In this document: positions 7,636 through 16,158 of the stretch, in pieces | Numbering within the stretch: position 1 is the first letter of the stretch | How the letters are laid out: each line of letters starts with the position of its first letter | Source: CAYFWF01 sp964346815 | GTDB taxonomy: Bacteria; Acidobacteriota; Aminicenantia; Aminicenantales; Aminicenantaceae | Direction of reading: 5' to 3' | Length of the DNA stretch: 64,000 bases | Assembly (NCBI GenBank): GCA_964346815.1 | Contig: CAYFWF010000031.1 | Location: 1 to 64,000 of the forward strand | Position numbers and translations under genes: made by a program | Notes under the pieces: generated by a model | Told to the model about the DNA's origin: nothing | Databases searched by the model: none | Seen by the model: the letters and a program-made list of their open reading frames with translations, nothing else

Positions 7636-9055
7636 GATAATTTTTATCGAACCAAAGGCTCCTAATTTGCATATTTTCTCTAAGTTCAAGTTGCCTCGAC
7701 TGGGGCTCTATATTTTGGGAACCTTGGCCAAGCAACGGGGTTGGAATGTTGAAATCGTTTACGAGGAAATGCAAAAAATCGATTTCTCAGGGATCGGATC
7801 TTCGGATCTTGTCGGCATCTCGACAATCACGTCAACAGCACCGAGGGCATACATGATTGCAGATAAAGTCAGGGAGATGGGAATCCCGGTTATAATGGGA
7901 GGGCCCCATGTCTCGTTCCAGACGGAGGAAGCTCTCGCACACGCAGATTTTGTCATTCGAGGAGAAGGAGAAAAAGCGTTAATGGCCTTTTTTGATGCCC
8001 GGGAAGGCAAAAAAGATTATGAGGCCGTGCCGAATCTATCGTTCAAAAAAAATGGCAAAATAGTCCATAATCCTATGGTCCCCTATACCTCTGATTTGGA
8101 TCAACTCCCTTTTCCAGACCTCACACAGCTAAACTATAATCCGAAAAGGTTTGCTGGATACCGAACTATCCCCGTACAGACTTCCAGGGGTTGCCCCTTC
8201 GACTGTGCTTTTTGTTCGGTGACCAGCATGTTCGGCAAGCAATACCGATTCCGGTCAACCCATAACATTATCGAGGAATTGCGTCTGTATAATGACAAAA
8301 AAAATATTATCTTTTTTTATGACGATAACTTTGCGGCGAATCCCAAGCATACTAAAGAGCTTTTACGTGCCATGATCGAGGAGAACTTTAAATTCAAGTG
8401 GACAACTCAAGTCAGAGCTGATGTCGCTAAGGATCTCGAACTGGTGAAGTTAATGCAAAAAGCACGGTGTCATACTCTCTATATCGGTTTTGAATCCGTG
8501 AATCCCGAAAGCTTGAAGGAAATGAAGAAAAAGCAGACTGTCGAAGAAATTACCCGAGCCGTTAAAGTGCTCAGCCGCCACAAAATTCATATTCATGGAA
8601 TGTTCGTGTATGGATTCGACGAGGATGACTGGAAGACCGTAAAAAAAACCGTAAGGTTTGCAAAAAAGACGAAATTGACTTCATCACAATTTCTCATCTT
8701 GACTCCCCTACCGGGATCGGAATTCTTCAATAAAGTGATGGAACAAGGGCGAATTCTGCTAACCGATTGGACCCTCTATGATGCCCATCACGCTGTGTTC
8801 AAGCCTTCACGACTCTCGCTTGCCCGTTTGCAAAAAGCCCAGATTTTCAGCCACAAAAGATTTTATTCCATGTTCGAAATAGCAAAAAAATTCCTCCGTG
8901 GAAAATGGATCGATTTAGGCTTGGCGCATTACGCCCGAAATTTAAACCGCATGTGGAAAAAGAAAAACAAGACATTCCTCAAAGTCGTCGATCTAATAGC
9001 CTCTAAGAAAGATGCTAAGATTGTCATCGACTACAAACAAAACATCAGTCTGTAA
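7628..9055 (+). CDS. B12-binding domain radical SAM enzyme
   Basis: 475 residues. An N-terminal Rossmann-like cobalamin-binding domain (about 1-140, PVIMGGPHVSF) lacks the classical DxHxxG lower-ligand motif. The radical SAM core carries the 4Fe-4S cysteines C189, C193 and C196 in GCPFDCAFC. A basic C-terminal domain of about 100 residues follows. Relatives carry out methylations or rearrangements on lipids, hopanoids or natural products; the substrate cannot be told from sequence. It is translationally coupled to the double-MerR regulator. A second enzyme of the same class is at 37131-38630, with a different C-terminus. Confidence 0.85.
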   Translation: MSRIIFIEPKAPNLHIFSKFKLPRLGLYILGTLAKQRGWNVEIVYEEMQKIDFSGIGSSDLVGISTITSTAPRAYMIADKVREMGIPVIMGGPHVSFQTEEALAHADFVIRGEGEKALMAFFDAREGKKDYEAVPNLSFKKNGKIVHNPMVPYTSDLDQLPFPDLTQLNYNPKRFAGYRTIPVQTSRGCPFDCAFCSVTSMFGKQYRFRSTHNIIEELRLYNDKKNIIFFYDDNFAANPKHTKELLRAMIEENFKFKWTTQVRADVAKDLELVKLMQKARCHTLYIGFESVNPESLKEMKKKQTVEEITRAVKVLSRHKIHIHGMFVYGFDEDDWKTVKKTVRFAKKTKLTSSQFLILTPLPGSEFFNKVMEQGRILLTDWTLYDAHHAVFKPSRLSLARLQKAQIFSHKRFYSMFEIAKKFLRGKWIDLGLAHYARNLNRMWKKKNKTFLKVVDLIASKKDAKIVIDYKQNISL

Positions 9056-9149
9056 AAATAATCCTCTTGGCTCTTATCTTATAGTCACTCAGGGATACCC
9101 GGAAGGCAGGCTGTTCTCAGAGAATAACGTTGAGAATTTCGAATCCTTT

Positions 9150-9260
9150 GATATGATTTTTATCTCTAATCCTGAATCACAGTCGGCAAAAAGATAAGAC
9201 TCCTTCATGCAAACTTTGTGAGTTCATGTATTAAAGGAATTTCTCGCATAAAATTTGATC
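9150..9260. repeat. Degenerate intergenic repeat, third copy
   Basis: Bases 9153-9233 align with 5705-5783 at a clearly non-random level, for example TGATTTTTAT followed by ATCCTGAATC, then CTCCTTCA and GTATTAAAG. The palindromic core found in the other copies is not preserved. Confidence 0.45.
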
Positions 9261-9273
9261 CGTCATTCTGTAT

Positions 9274-10798
9274 TCATGGAGTTTCTGGAAAAAGCCTCTT
9301 TTTAAAAGCTTCATGTTCCTCTTTTGCTATTTTTAGAATGCGTTGAAATTCCGGATCATCTCGCACAGAATCAAATAGAGAATCGGTTAGCATAAAGGGA
9401 TAATTGAAAAATCCGCCTTCGATTGCCCTTTCCAGAGTTCGAACGCATCCATTTCTATCGCCCAACACTCCATAGTTTTCCGCAAAGTGAAACCAGGCCT
9501 CTGCATCGGCGATATTCATTTGCTCAAATTTCCGTGATGCGGCTACTCCTTCTTCAATATTTCCTTCTATGAACGCTTTGAGTCCGGTTACCCAGAGAGC
9601 GATGAGTCCATCAGGCTCCATTTCTATAACGCGATCAAAATACTCAATTGCCTGTTTCTGGTTACCCTGTTGAAAAAGTCCAAAACCTAAGAATCCAAGT
9701 ATGAATGCACTCTCTTCATAATTCTTAGCAGCATCAAGAGCCTTCTCATATTCTCCAGCAAAGATATATGTGTTAATAATTGAGCGGAATCCTGGATTCT
9801 CAGGATCAATATGCACAGCTTTTTCCATCTCCTGTACTGCTTCATTAATCATTCCGGCAAAGCGGTAAATGTAGCCGAGGGAGAAATGGGCATCAGCATT
9901 ATTAGGGTTAATTCCAAGCATTTGTCTTGTGATCTCCACTGCTTCCTCGGTTCTGCCCATATTAGTATAAAGCACTGCTAAATTACCAAGTGCACTGAGC
10001 AACTCTTCATTTAAGGACAATGCCTTAAGATAATAATTTTCTGCCTTTTGAGTTTCTTCCGGATCAAGCAATCCGTATTGTGCCAATCGCTGTGTGCGGT
10101 CACCAAGCTGGTCATAGGCAGGAGCGTAGTCGGGATCTAATTCAATAGATTTTTTGAGCATTTCTATAGCAAGCTGATCTCCTTCATTTGTTAATGGATA
10201 AGAAATGTTCCGTAGATAATATTCATAAGCTAACGGATCCTTAGGGACATCCGTTTGAATTTGGATTCGTTTATCCAGCAAAAATTGTGTCTTGAGACCG
10301 TCCATCACTTTCTTAGTCACAGTGTCCTGCAGCTCAAAGACGTTCTCATATCGAACTTCGATAGGTTCTCGCCAAATCATTTCGTTGGAATGCACATTGA
10401 TGAGTTCAATATTTAGGCGTATGATATCTGCTTCTTTCAAGTAGTGTCCCATTACAATGAAATCGACTTTAAGGTTTTCCCCTGCGGTCAATACATCAAT
10501 TTCTCTATTCCGATATTGACGAACAGCACTGGATGGCCGCGCCAAAACATTTTTAACGTAAGCCAAAGCACCGATGATCTGATCGGCGAGTGCAAATCCC
10601 AAGTAATCGGTTTGCGGATCGCTTTTGATACTCGCAAAAGGTAATACGGCAAGCTTTTGAATGTCAGAGAGATGTGGCTCAGTAGGAAGTTTTTCACCCT
10701 TGATTCTTAACGGCCAAGGATGCCAGAGAACTACCGCCTTTACAATACTTGGAATCAGAAGGATTGTCAGTCTGACATTCAGGGCATTTAATTGTCAT
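9274..10798 (-). pseudogene. Zn-ribbon/TolB-like/TPR protein with broken frame
   Basis: Two overlapping reverse-strand frames appear to form one gene. The first starts at ATG 10798 (GAGGG upstream) and encodes a zinc-ribbon start, MTIKCPECQTDNPSDSKYC, but stops at 10694. The second has no good start; it is open from 10794, and the segment KLAVLPFASIKSDPQTDYLG (a TolB/FlgO-like domain) lies well before the TTG at 10602. It continues into about eight TPR units and ends ...KKRLFPETP. In Acidobacteria-like genomes this architecture normally has a Ser/Thr kinase between ribbon and TolB-like domain; here it is absent and the frame changes between 10694 and 10794. Deletion plus frameshift is the simplest reading. 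The 442-residue TPR part could still be expressed. Confidence 0.65.
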
Positions 10799-10986
10799 GA
10801 CTTACCCTCTTCCCTTGCGGGCAAAAGAATATCAAATTCAGGGGAATAGAGTCAAATTGCATATTCCGGCCCAAATTAAATATCGATTCCGATTAAAGAT
10901 CGCCTTGATTCCGGAGCATAGCAGACACCGGTTCCGGTTGAAATTACCCAAAAGCCTTGATGCTCTTCACAGAAACGGCTCTGTTC

Positions 10987-13389
10987 TCATTCTTCCCTTA
11001 AAGTCTCTACCGGGTTAGCCAGAGCGGCTCTGACCGTTTGAGACCCGATGGTGACCAAAGCTAGGGCCAAAACAAAGGCTAGAGCTCCGGGCAACACCCA
11101 AAGACTCAAGCCGGGCCGGAAAGCGAAGAACTGCATGAAGGACGCTGACAGAAAATACCCGGTCGGCAGCGCAAAAGCGGCGGATACTAAAATCAACCTG
11201 ATAAAGTCTTTTGACAATAGGTAAGCCATACCGGAGACACTCGCCCCCAGCACTTTTCGGATACCGATCTCCTTGACCTTCATTTCGGCGGTGTAGGTGG
11301 CCATTCCGAGAAGCCCGAAAAGCGCGATGAGTATTATGAGACCGCAAGCCCAAGCGGAAATCCGTATTATTCCGCCAGTTTGGCTTTCCTGCCTTTCCTT
11401 AATATCTTCCATAAACGCATATTGTATGGGGTGAATCTTGTCCAGCTTCTTCCATCTATCTGATAGCCAGGTTTTAATCTCTTCCTTCTTTCCAGACCTA
11501 TATCCGATATTCGCGTATCGATACTCTTGAGGCCGATATCGAAGGGCCAGAGGATCGATGGGATTCTCGAGCGTACGAAAGTTAAAATCTTTTACCACCC
11601 CGACCACCATCACTTCAGAATCTTCACCCAAAATGACCGTTTTCCCGAGGGATTCCCCAGGCGAACCAAGATTTAGGACCTGAACGGCCTTTTCATTGAT
11701 GATAACCGCATTTTCGCTGTCGGTTGAAAACTGGGTGGAAAAATTTCGTCCCGCAACCAAATCGATCTCAAAATTATGGATAAATTCCTCATCCACGCTG
11801 TAATAGAAAGCGCGCACCGGTTCATCCATCTTCTCCGTTCTTAATCCTGGCCTGTGATGACCGCCATAGATCGGTATATCGGATGAAAAAGAAACCCCGG
11901 TGATATTGCTGTTGGCAATCATTTCGTTCCTCAATGTCTCATGGTTCACTTCCCGTATGAAGACATTAACGACGTTTTCTGTTTTCATTCCCCTGTCAAA
12001 AGCCATTGTATATTTATGCAGTTGATAGGAATAGACTAAGAATATTAGAGATGTCAGCGATACCGCAAATTGTATGCCCATCAGTATCTTTCTTGTCAGG
12101 AGACGAGAAAACCCCTTTACTCTCGAGATGCCCTGCAAGGCATCGGTGGGCTGAAACGAAGACAGATACAAAGCCGGGTACAACCCCGCCAGGACGCTTA
12201 CGCCCAAGGTGAACACAATGAAAATAATGTAGAGTCCGGGGTCTTTCATCTGTTCTAGGTTTATTTGCATGTTGGTGGTTTCTATCGCATCGATTCCGTT
12301 AAAAGCGGGGATTAACCAGGTAATAAAAAGACACGCAGAAGCAAGCGCTAGAAAAGTGACGGCAAATGTCTCGCTGAGAAACAATTTGATGATCTGGCTG
12401 CGCCTGGCTCCGATTACCTTTCTGAGTCCCACTTCTTTCGTGCGTTTGAGCGAGCGTGCGATGGATAAAATGATATAGTTGAAGCAGGCCAAAAATATGA
12501 CCAGCACTGCTAAAAATGGGATGAAAACAAGTTCAAAAGAATGCTTGGTCCCAGGCATGGAGTTCGCCAGATTTATCCCCAGATTGATCTTTGAAAGCGG
12601 TTGAAGTTTGAGTCCGAATGTTCCTCTCTCTTGTTCCGGAACAAGCGTATTCGCGATGGCAGGAAGCTGTTCTTCCAACACAGATTGATCATCTTCATCT
12701 CTCAGGAGCACATAGGTATAATATCTGTTGAAGGATGACCAGCTGTTCAAATTATTTTGAATGACCCCTTTATTCCTCAGAGAGGGGAGTGTCGCAAACG
12801 ATACCAAAGCATCAAATCGAAAATGGGACTTTTGATCCATATCTTTCAAGACACCGGTAACCACGAAATCGCCCAGTTTTTCCAGAGTCAGTGTTTTATT
12901 CATCGGGTCCTCATCCCCGAAGAATTTATGAGCGGTTTCCTCAGATATGACGAGGGAATTCGGATGATTCAATGCGGTCTCCGGATCGCCGTCTTTCAAC
13001 GGAAAACTGAAAATACGAAAGAAAGAGGGTTCCGCATACAGGCCGCTGATAGTCATCGCTGTTTCTGTTTTCAGTACACTGGCACCCATTCTCCTGACTC
13101 TGACAACATCTTCCACACAGGGGACGTTGTTCAGATAGGGAGCCAGCGAACCCGGTGTAGTTGCCCAGCCCTTTACCTCTGCATGCTCGATATTCCTGTC
13201 GGTCGTGTAGACACGAACGATTCGGTCTTTTTTCTCATGGAAGCCATCGCTGCTCTTCTGGTCTTTGATAAAGATTATGATCATCAGGCAGATGGATATG
13301 CTGAGCGCGAGTCCTGCAATGTTGATGATCGAAAAGATCTTGTGCTTGAGCAGTGTTCTGAAAGTGATTTTAAGATAGTTTCTAATCAT
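10987..13389 (-). CDS. ADOP-type FtsX/MacB-like permease (no PadR)
   Basis: 800 residues from ATG 13389, which has GGAGA seven bases upstream; a longer frame from 13416 lacks one. It starts directly with the membrane helix (KIFSIINIAGLALSISICLM) and has no soluble prefix domain. A MacB-like periplasmic domain, an FtsX block with EVGLRKVIGARRSQIIKLF, a second half of the same kind and the end block VKEIGIRKVLGASVSGMAY follow; the tail is NPVETLREE. There is no ATPase or PadR gene nearby. A sigma-54-like promoter lies 74 bp upstream. The function and cargo of the orphan permeases are unknown. Confidence 0.9.
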   Translation of the reverse strand: MIRNYLKITFRTLLKHKIFSIINIAGLALSISICLMIIIFIKDQKSSDGFHEKKDRIVRVYTTDRNIEHAEVKGWATTPGSLAPYLNNVPCVEDVVRVRRMGASVLKTETAMTISGLYAEPSFFRIFSFPLKDGDPETALNHPNSLVISEETAHKFFGDEDPMNKTLTLEKLGDFVVTGVLKDMDQKSHFRFDALVSFATLPSLRNKGVIQNNLNSWSSFNRYYTYVLLRDEDDQSVLEEQLPAIANTLVPEQERGTFGLKLQPLSKINLGINLANSMPGTKHSFELVFIPFLAVLVIFLACFNYIILSIARSLKRTKEVGLRKVIGARRSQIIKLFLSETFAVTFLALASACLFITWLIPAFNGIDAIETTNMQINLEQMKDPGLYIIFIVFTLGVSVLAGLYPALYLSSFQPTDALQGISRVKGFSRLLTRKILMGIQFAVSLTSLIFLVYSYQLHKYTMAFDRGMKTENVVNVFIREVNHETLRNEMIANSNITGVSFSSDIPIYGGHHRPGLRTEKMDEPVRAFYYSVDEEFIHNFEIDLVAGRNFSTQFSTDSENAVIINEKAVQVLNLGSPGESLGKTVILGEDSEVMVVGVVKDFNFRTLENPIDPLALRYRPQEYRYANIGYRSGKKEEIKTWLSDRWKKLDKIHPIQYAFMEDIKERQESQTGGIIRISAWACGLIILIALFGLLGMATYTAEMKVKEIGIRKVLGASVSGMAYLLSKDFIRLILVSAAFALPTGYFLSASFMQFFAFRPGLSLWVLPGALAFVLALALVTIGSQTVRAALANPVETLREE

Positions 13390-13462
13390 GTCGATTCTCC
13401 ATCGAATAAGAACCACTTTGAATGAATTTCACATGATGTCTATTAAGTCCTCATTTTTTATA

Positions 13463-13478
13463 TGCAATAAACATACCA
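13463..13478 (-). promoter_or_regulatory. Sigma-54-type promoter of second ADOP gene
   Basis: On the reverse strand TGGTATGTTTATTGCA has the exact GG-N10-GC geometry and matches the promoter of the third ADOP gene (60576-60591) at 14 of 16 bases. A GTTC-tc-GAAC palindrome lies further upstream (13553-13562). Confidence 0.55.
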
Positions 13479-13730
13479 AACTGATCTCCAGCAATATTCA
13501 GTTCCTCCTCAAACCATTTGTATCGTTTTTTAACAGTTAATTTCCGTTCTCGAACAGAATTAAATATTCCCTATATCAGCTTTATACAAGAGAACAGCCA
13601 GGATTCCATTGCTCAATCATTCAGTCTCGGCCTTCTGTTTCCTATGATAAAGCCGTTCCCCAGGTGATTCGTGATTCCCTGCTTTCAATATAATAAAGCG
13701 ACACAGCACCAGCATCGATTTCTTGCTGGC

Positions 13731-13760
13731 TTGACATTCGAAAGTGCTTCGATCTATCAT
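13731..13760 (+). promoter_or_regulatory. Sigma-70-type promoter of bactofilin gene
   Basis: TTGACA (13731-13736), an 18-bp spacer, then TATCAT (13755-13760), about 100 bp before the bactofilin start. The rest of the 13.4-13.86 kb gap holds only the sigma-54-like site on the other strand. Confidence 0.5.
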
Positions 13761-13861
13761 TATTGTCAGTTCGAATAGGATAAAGTTGGGGCAGGAGGCT
13801 TCGCTCTGTTAGTGAAGAAGAGGGCTTGTTTCGCTTTGAATCTAAAATCAAGGAGTAGGCA

Positions 13862-14377
13862 ATGATCTGGAAAAAATCAGACGAAAAAAATCCTTCCACC
13901 CAGACTCCTATTCAACAGCCACCACAGCCATATGCCCCTCGGAGACAGCCGTCCTCTGCCAAGGAAAGAGCTTTGATCGGCTCTTCGATCAAGATCGAGG
14001 GCAACCTATCGGGCGGTGAGGATCTTTTTGTGGAGGGCCGAGTTAAAGGAAAGATCGATCTGGATCAGCACAACGTCACAATCGGCACGAACGGCCACAT
14101 CAAGGCTGATATCCATGGACGGAGTATCGACATTATGGGAGAAGTCGAAGGCAATCTCTATGGATCAGAGCAGATTACCTTGCGGAAATCCAGCAAGGTG
14201 CGAGGGGACCTTTTTGCGCCGCGTGTGAGCCTGGAGGACGGGTCGGACTTCAAGGGCAGCATCGACATGACTTCCAAACCTGCAGTGGAAGCAAAACCAC
14301 CAAAAAAAGAGAATACTGTAACGAAGCCTCCTTCACATCAGTTGACTGGACAGGATAAGACCGGGGATAAAGTCTAA
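13862..14377 (+). CDS. Bactofilin-type polymer-forming cytoskeletal protein
   Basis: 171 residues with a central bactofilin domain (about 38-140) made of short beta-helix turns such as GSSIKIEGNLSGGEDLFVEG, VTIGTNGHIKADIHG and ITLRKSSKVRGDLFAPRVSL. It is flanked by Pro/Gln-rich (N) and Lys/Pro-rich (C) disordered tails, as usual. Bactofilins self-assemble into filaments at the inner face of the membrane and position cell-wall enzymes or chromosome machinery. AAGGAG eight bases before the ATG supports the start. It is monocistronic. The partner is unknown. Confidence 0.9.
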   Translation: MIWKKSDEKNPSTQTPIQQPPQPYAPRRQPSSAKERALIGSSIKIEGNLSGGEDLFVEGRVKGKIDLDQHNVTIGTNGHIKADIHGRSIDIMGEVEGNLYGSEQITLRKSSKVRGDLFAPRVSLEDGSDFKGSIDMTSKPAVEAKPPKKENTVTKPPSHQLTGQDKTGDKV

Positions 14378-14722
14378 TTCCAACTGTACGAGACAGTCAG
14401 TCGAGAAAACTTTCGACGCAGTGTCCCATGAACATGAATGATCCTCAAGAAACAGGGGTTTCGTCTGCAGCGTGCAAATCGCTCGAAGCCAACAGGTGAG
14501 AAATTGGCGATTCGCGCTTTTGAAGCCACTGCGGCACTCAAATTCTCTCCCCTAAATTTTTTTGTTTGCATTACGCATATGCGTTTATTATAATCTTGCC
14601 ATAAATCGATCTGACAATCACAAAAAGGGAATATATAGATGCCGTCCCAAACGGAGTGAGTGCATTTCGTCCCGATGCTCCCTCCGTTTTCAGGGATAAA
14701 TTCTTATTTCAGGAGGAATTGA
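14378..14722. other. Intergenic region upstream of membrane protein gene
   Basis: It holds the promoter at 14566-14594. A 65-residue reverse-strand frame (14374-14571) lacks a ribosome binding site and recognisable sequence and is not called. Confidence 0.4.
14566..14594 (+). promoter_or_regulatory. Sigma-70 promoter with palindrome in spacer
   Basis: TTGCAT (14566-14571), a 17-bp spacer and a perfect TATAAT (14589-14594). The spacer contains the 12-bp perfect palindrome ACGCATATGCGT (14573-14584), a likely operator placed where a bound repressor, or a MerR-type activator, would control the promoter. Confidence 0.65.
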
Positions 14723-15160
14723 ATGTTAAAGGTCGGAACAATTTTGCTTGCGATCTGTCTGATTTTTTCGAGCATCTACGGGATCCTGCTGGTGTTTACA
14801 CCCGCTACGATTTCTGCCAGCACCGTAGAAGTTCGGGGAGGAAACTTGGAAGCCGCACAAGATACAGCAGTGGGGCAGGCTTTTATTGTACAGACCAGGC
14901 ATTTGGGAGTGTTTGCCATATGCATATCGATTGCGTTGTTCTTTGTTCTCTTTGCCGCCTTCAATAAAGGCACTCAATGGGCTTGGTGGGCGATTTTATT
15001 TGCCGGAGGCATTGCCTGGCTGTTTGGTTTGATCGTTCAGATCCTGGAAGGAGACATGTTGAACATGGTCCTCCATATTATCGGAATAATCATTCTGCTG
15101 TTGGGCCTCTTGCTTCCGGTGAAGGAATTCTTCGCGAAAAAAGCATTCCCACAGACCTGA
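14723..15160 (+). CDS. Four-helix integral membrane protein, unknown function
   Basis: 145 residues with four hydrophobic helices (about 4-26, 60-80, 86-108 and 114-134). The loop between helices 1 and 2 (residues 27-58) is polar and outside. AGGAGG eight bases before the ATG confirms the start. It has its own strong promoter with an operator-like palindrome, so expression is probably switched. The fold resembles small DUF4345/DoxX-like membrane proteins, but no family is confirmed. The final segment is Lys-rich. Confidence 0.7.
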   Translation: MLKVGTILLAICLIFSSIYGILLVFTPATISASTVEVRGGNLEAAQDTAVGQAFIVQTRHLGVFAICISIALFFVLFAAFNKGTQWAWWAILFAGGIAWLFGLIVQILEGDMLNMVLHIIGIIILLLGLLLPVKEFFAKKAFPQT

Positions 15161-15291
15161 CTCAGAAGAAAAGAATTCAGCTTCCTTACGAATTTTTTTA
15201 TCCCTATGGGTACAACTCTGCCTCTGCTGGGATATAAGGAAAGCTTCCTATGGAAATCATTGTGAGAGGATTCTCTGAGGAATACTATTCA

Positions 15292-15597
15292 CTAATGTGC
15301 TTCTCTGTAAATCCTGACCTCTTTAATTAGTTTTTTCCCTATTTTTTCCTCCTCCAAATCCAAATCGTATTGAGCTTGGAGACCGAGCCAAAATTCAGCC
15401 GAAGTATTGAAATACCTGGCGAGACGCAAAGCTGTGTTTGCTGTTATGCTGCGTTTTTTAAGGACAATCTCATTAACCCGGCGCGCATCAACTCCGAGAT
15501 CCAGGGCCAGACGGTGTTGGCTTAATCCTAGTGGCTTCAGGAATTCTTCATACAAAACCTCCCCGGGATGAACAGGTTCCATCTTTTTATTTGACAT
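15292..15597 (-). CDS. higA: HigA-type antitoxin
   Basis: 101 residues with an XRE-type helix-turn-helix. The start MEPVHPGEVLYEEFLKPLGL is the HigA/VapI signature and the helix region reads LSQHRLALDLGVDARRVNEI. It neutralises the upstream toxin and represses the operon. AGGAGG precedes the ATG and overlaps the toxin stop region, so the two are coupled. Toxin-first order is typical of HigBA. Confidence 0.9.
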   Translation of the reverse strand: MSNKKMEPVHPGEVLYEEFLKPLGLSQHRLALDLGVDARRVNEIVLKKRSITANTALRLARYFNTSAEFWLGLQAQYDLDLEEEKIGKKLIKEVRIYREAH

Positions 15598-15608
15598 TTC
15601 CTTGCCTC

Positions 15609-15890
15609 CTAATGATAGTCTGTGATTTCGACTTCATATGCATCATTTTCACGCCAAACAAAACACACTCGCCACTGGTCATTGATTCTAATTGAATGCT
15701 GTCCGACTCTTTCTCCTTTCAATTTTTCCAAACGGTTCCCAGGCGGAGCTTTCAAGTCTTGTAAAGATTGAGAATTGTTCAGCATCCGAAGTTTTCTAAG
15801 TCCAATTTTCTGAACATCAATGGGAAGTTCCTTCGAATATTCCCTTCGATAAACTTTCTCAGTCTTTTTATCAGCAAAGGACTTAATCAC
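15609..15890 (-). CDS. higB: HigB-type mRNA-interfering toxin
   Basis: 93 residues of the RelE/HigB fold. The family core DLKAPPGNRLEKLKGERVGQ and the strand pair HSIRINDQWRVCFVWREND are intact; these toxins cut mRNA on the ribosome. The start is GTG, and an ATG two bases upstream is out of frame. The predicted -10 lies so close to the GTG that the message may be almost leaderless. It is followed 11 bp later by the antitoxin gene. Confidence 0.88.
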   Translation of the reverse strand: MIKSFADKKTEKVYRREYSKELPIDVQKIGLRKLRMLNNSQSLQDLKAPPGNRLEKLKGERVGQHSIRINDQWRVCFVWRENDAYEVEITDYH

Positions 15891-15898
15891 ATTTATAA

Positions 15899-15925
15899 TT
15901 TATAGCGCAACACGCTAAGTGTCAA
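15899..15925 (-). promoter_or_regulatory. higBA promoter and operator
   Basis: Reverse strand: TTGACA (15925-15920) and TATAAA (15904-15899) with a 15-bp spacer. The spacer contains the inverted repeat TAGCG-N5-CGCTA (15903-15917), the expected place for HigA autorepression. Confidence 0.6.
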
Positions 15926-16158
15926 GTACAATAATAAATTTTTCACAGTATCCTCTCTTCCGCGATGCCCGAACAGGCCAATATGGCATCTCGAAATGAG
16001 AGTCCAATCCAGGTATTCGAGATCATTTGCATAGCGAGGACAGCTTTTCTATGTAAATGGAGGAGCCCTTCGATGATGAATCGAGATTTGCTGGAGATAG
16101 GCTTTTCTTCTAAAATACAATTTCACTATAGATCCTCGTACACTTTTAAGGACATCTC

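Noticed and set aside
12757..13425. 222-residue forward frame over the second ADOP gene
   Set aside because: Shadow of the reverse-strand permease; low-complexity Cys/His-rich translation.
14374..14571. 65-residue reverse-strand frame after bactofilin
   Set aside because: No ribosome binding site and no conserved pattern; probably chance.
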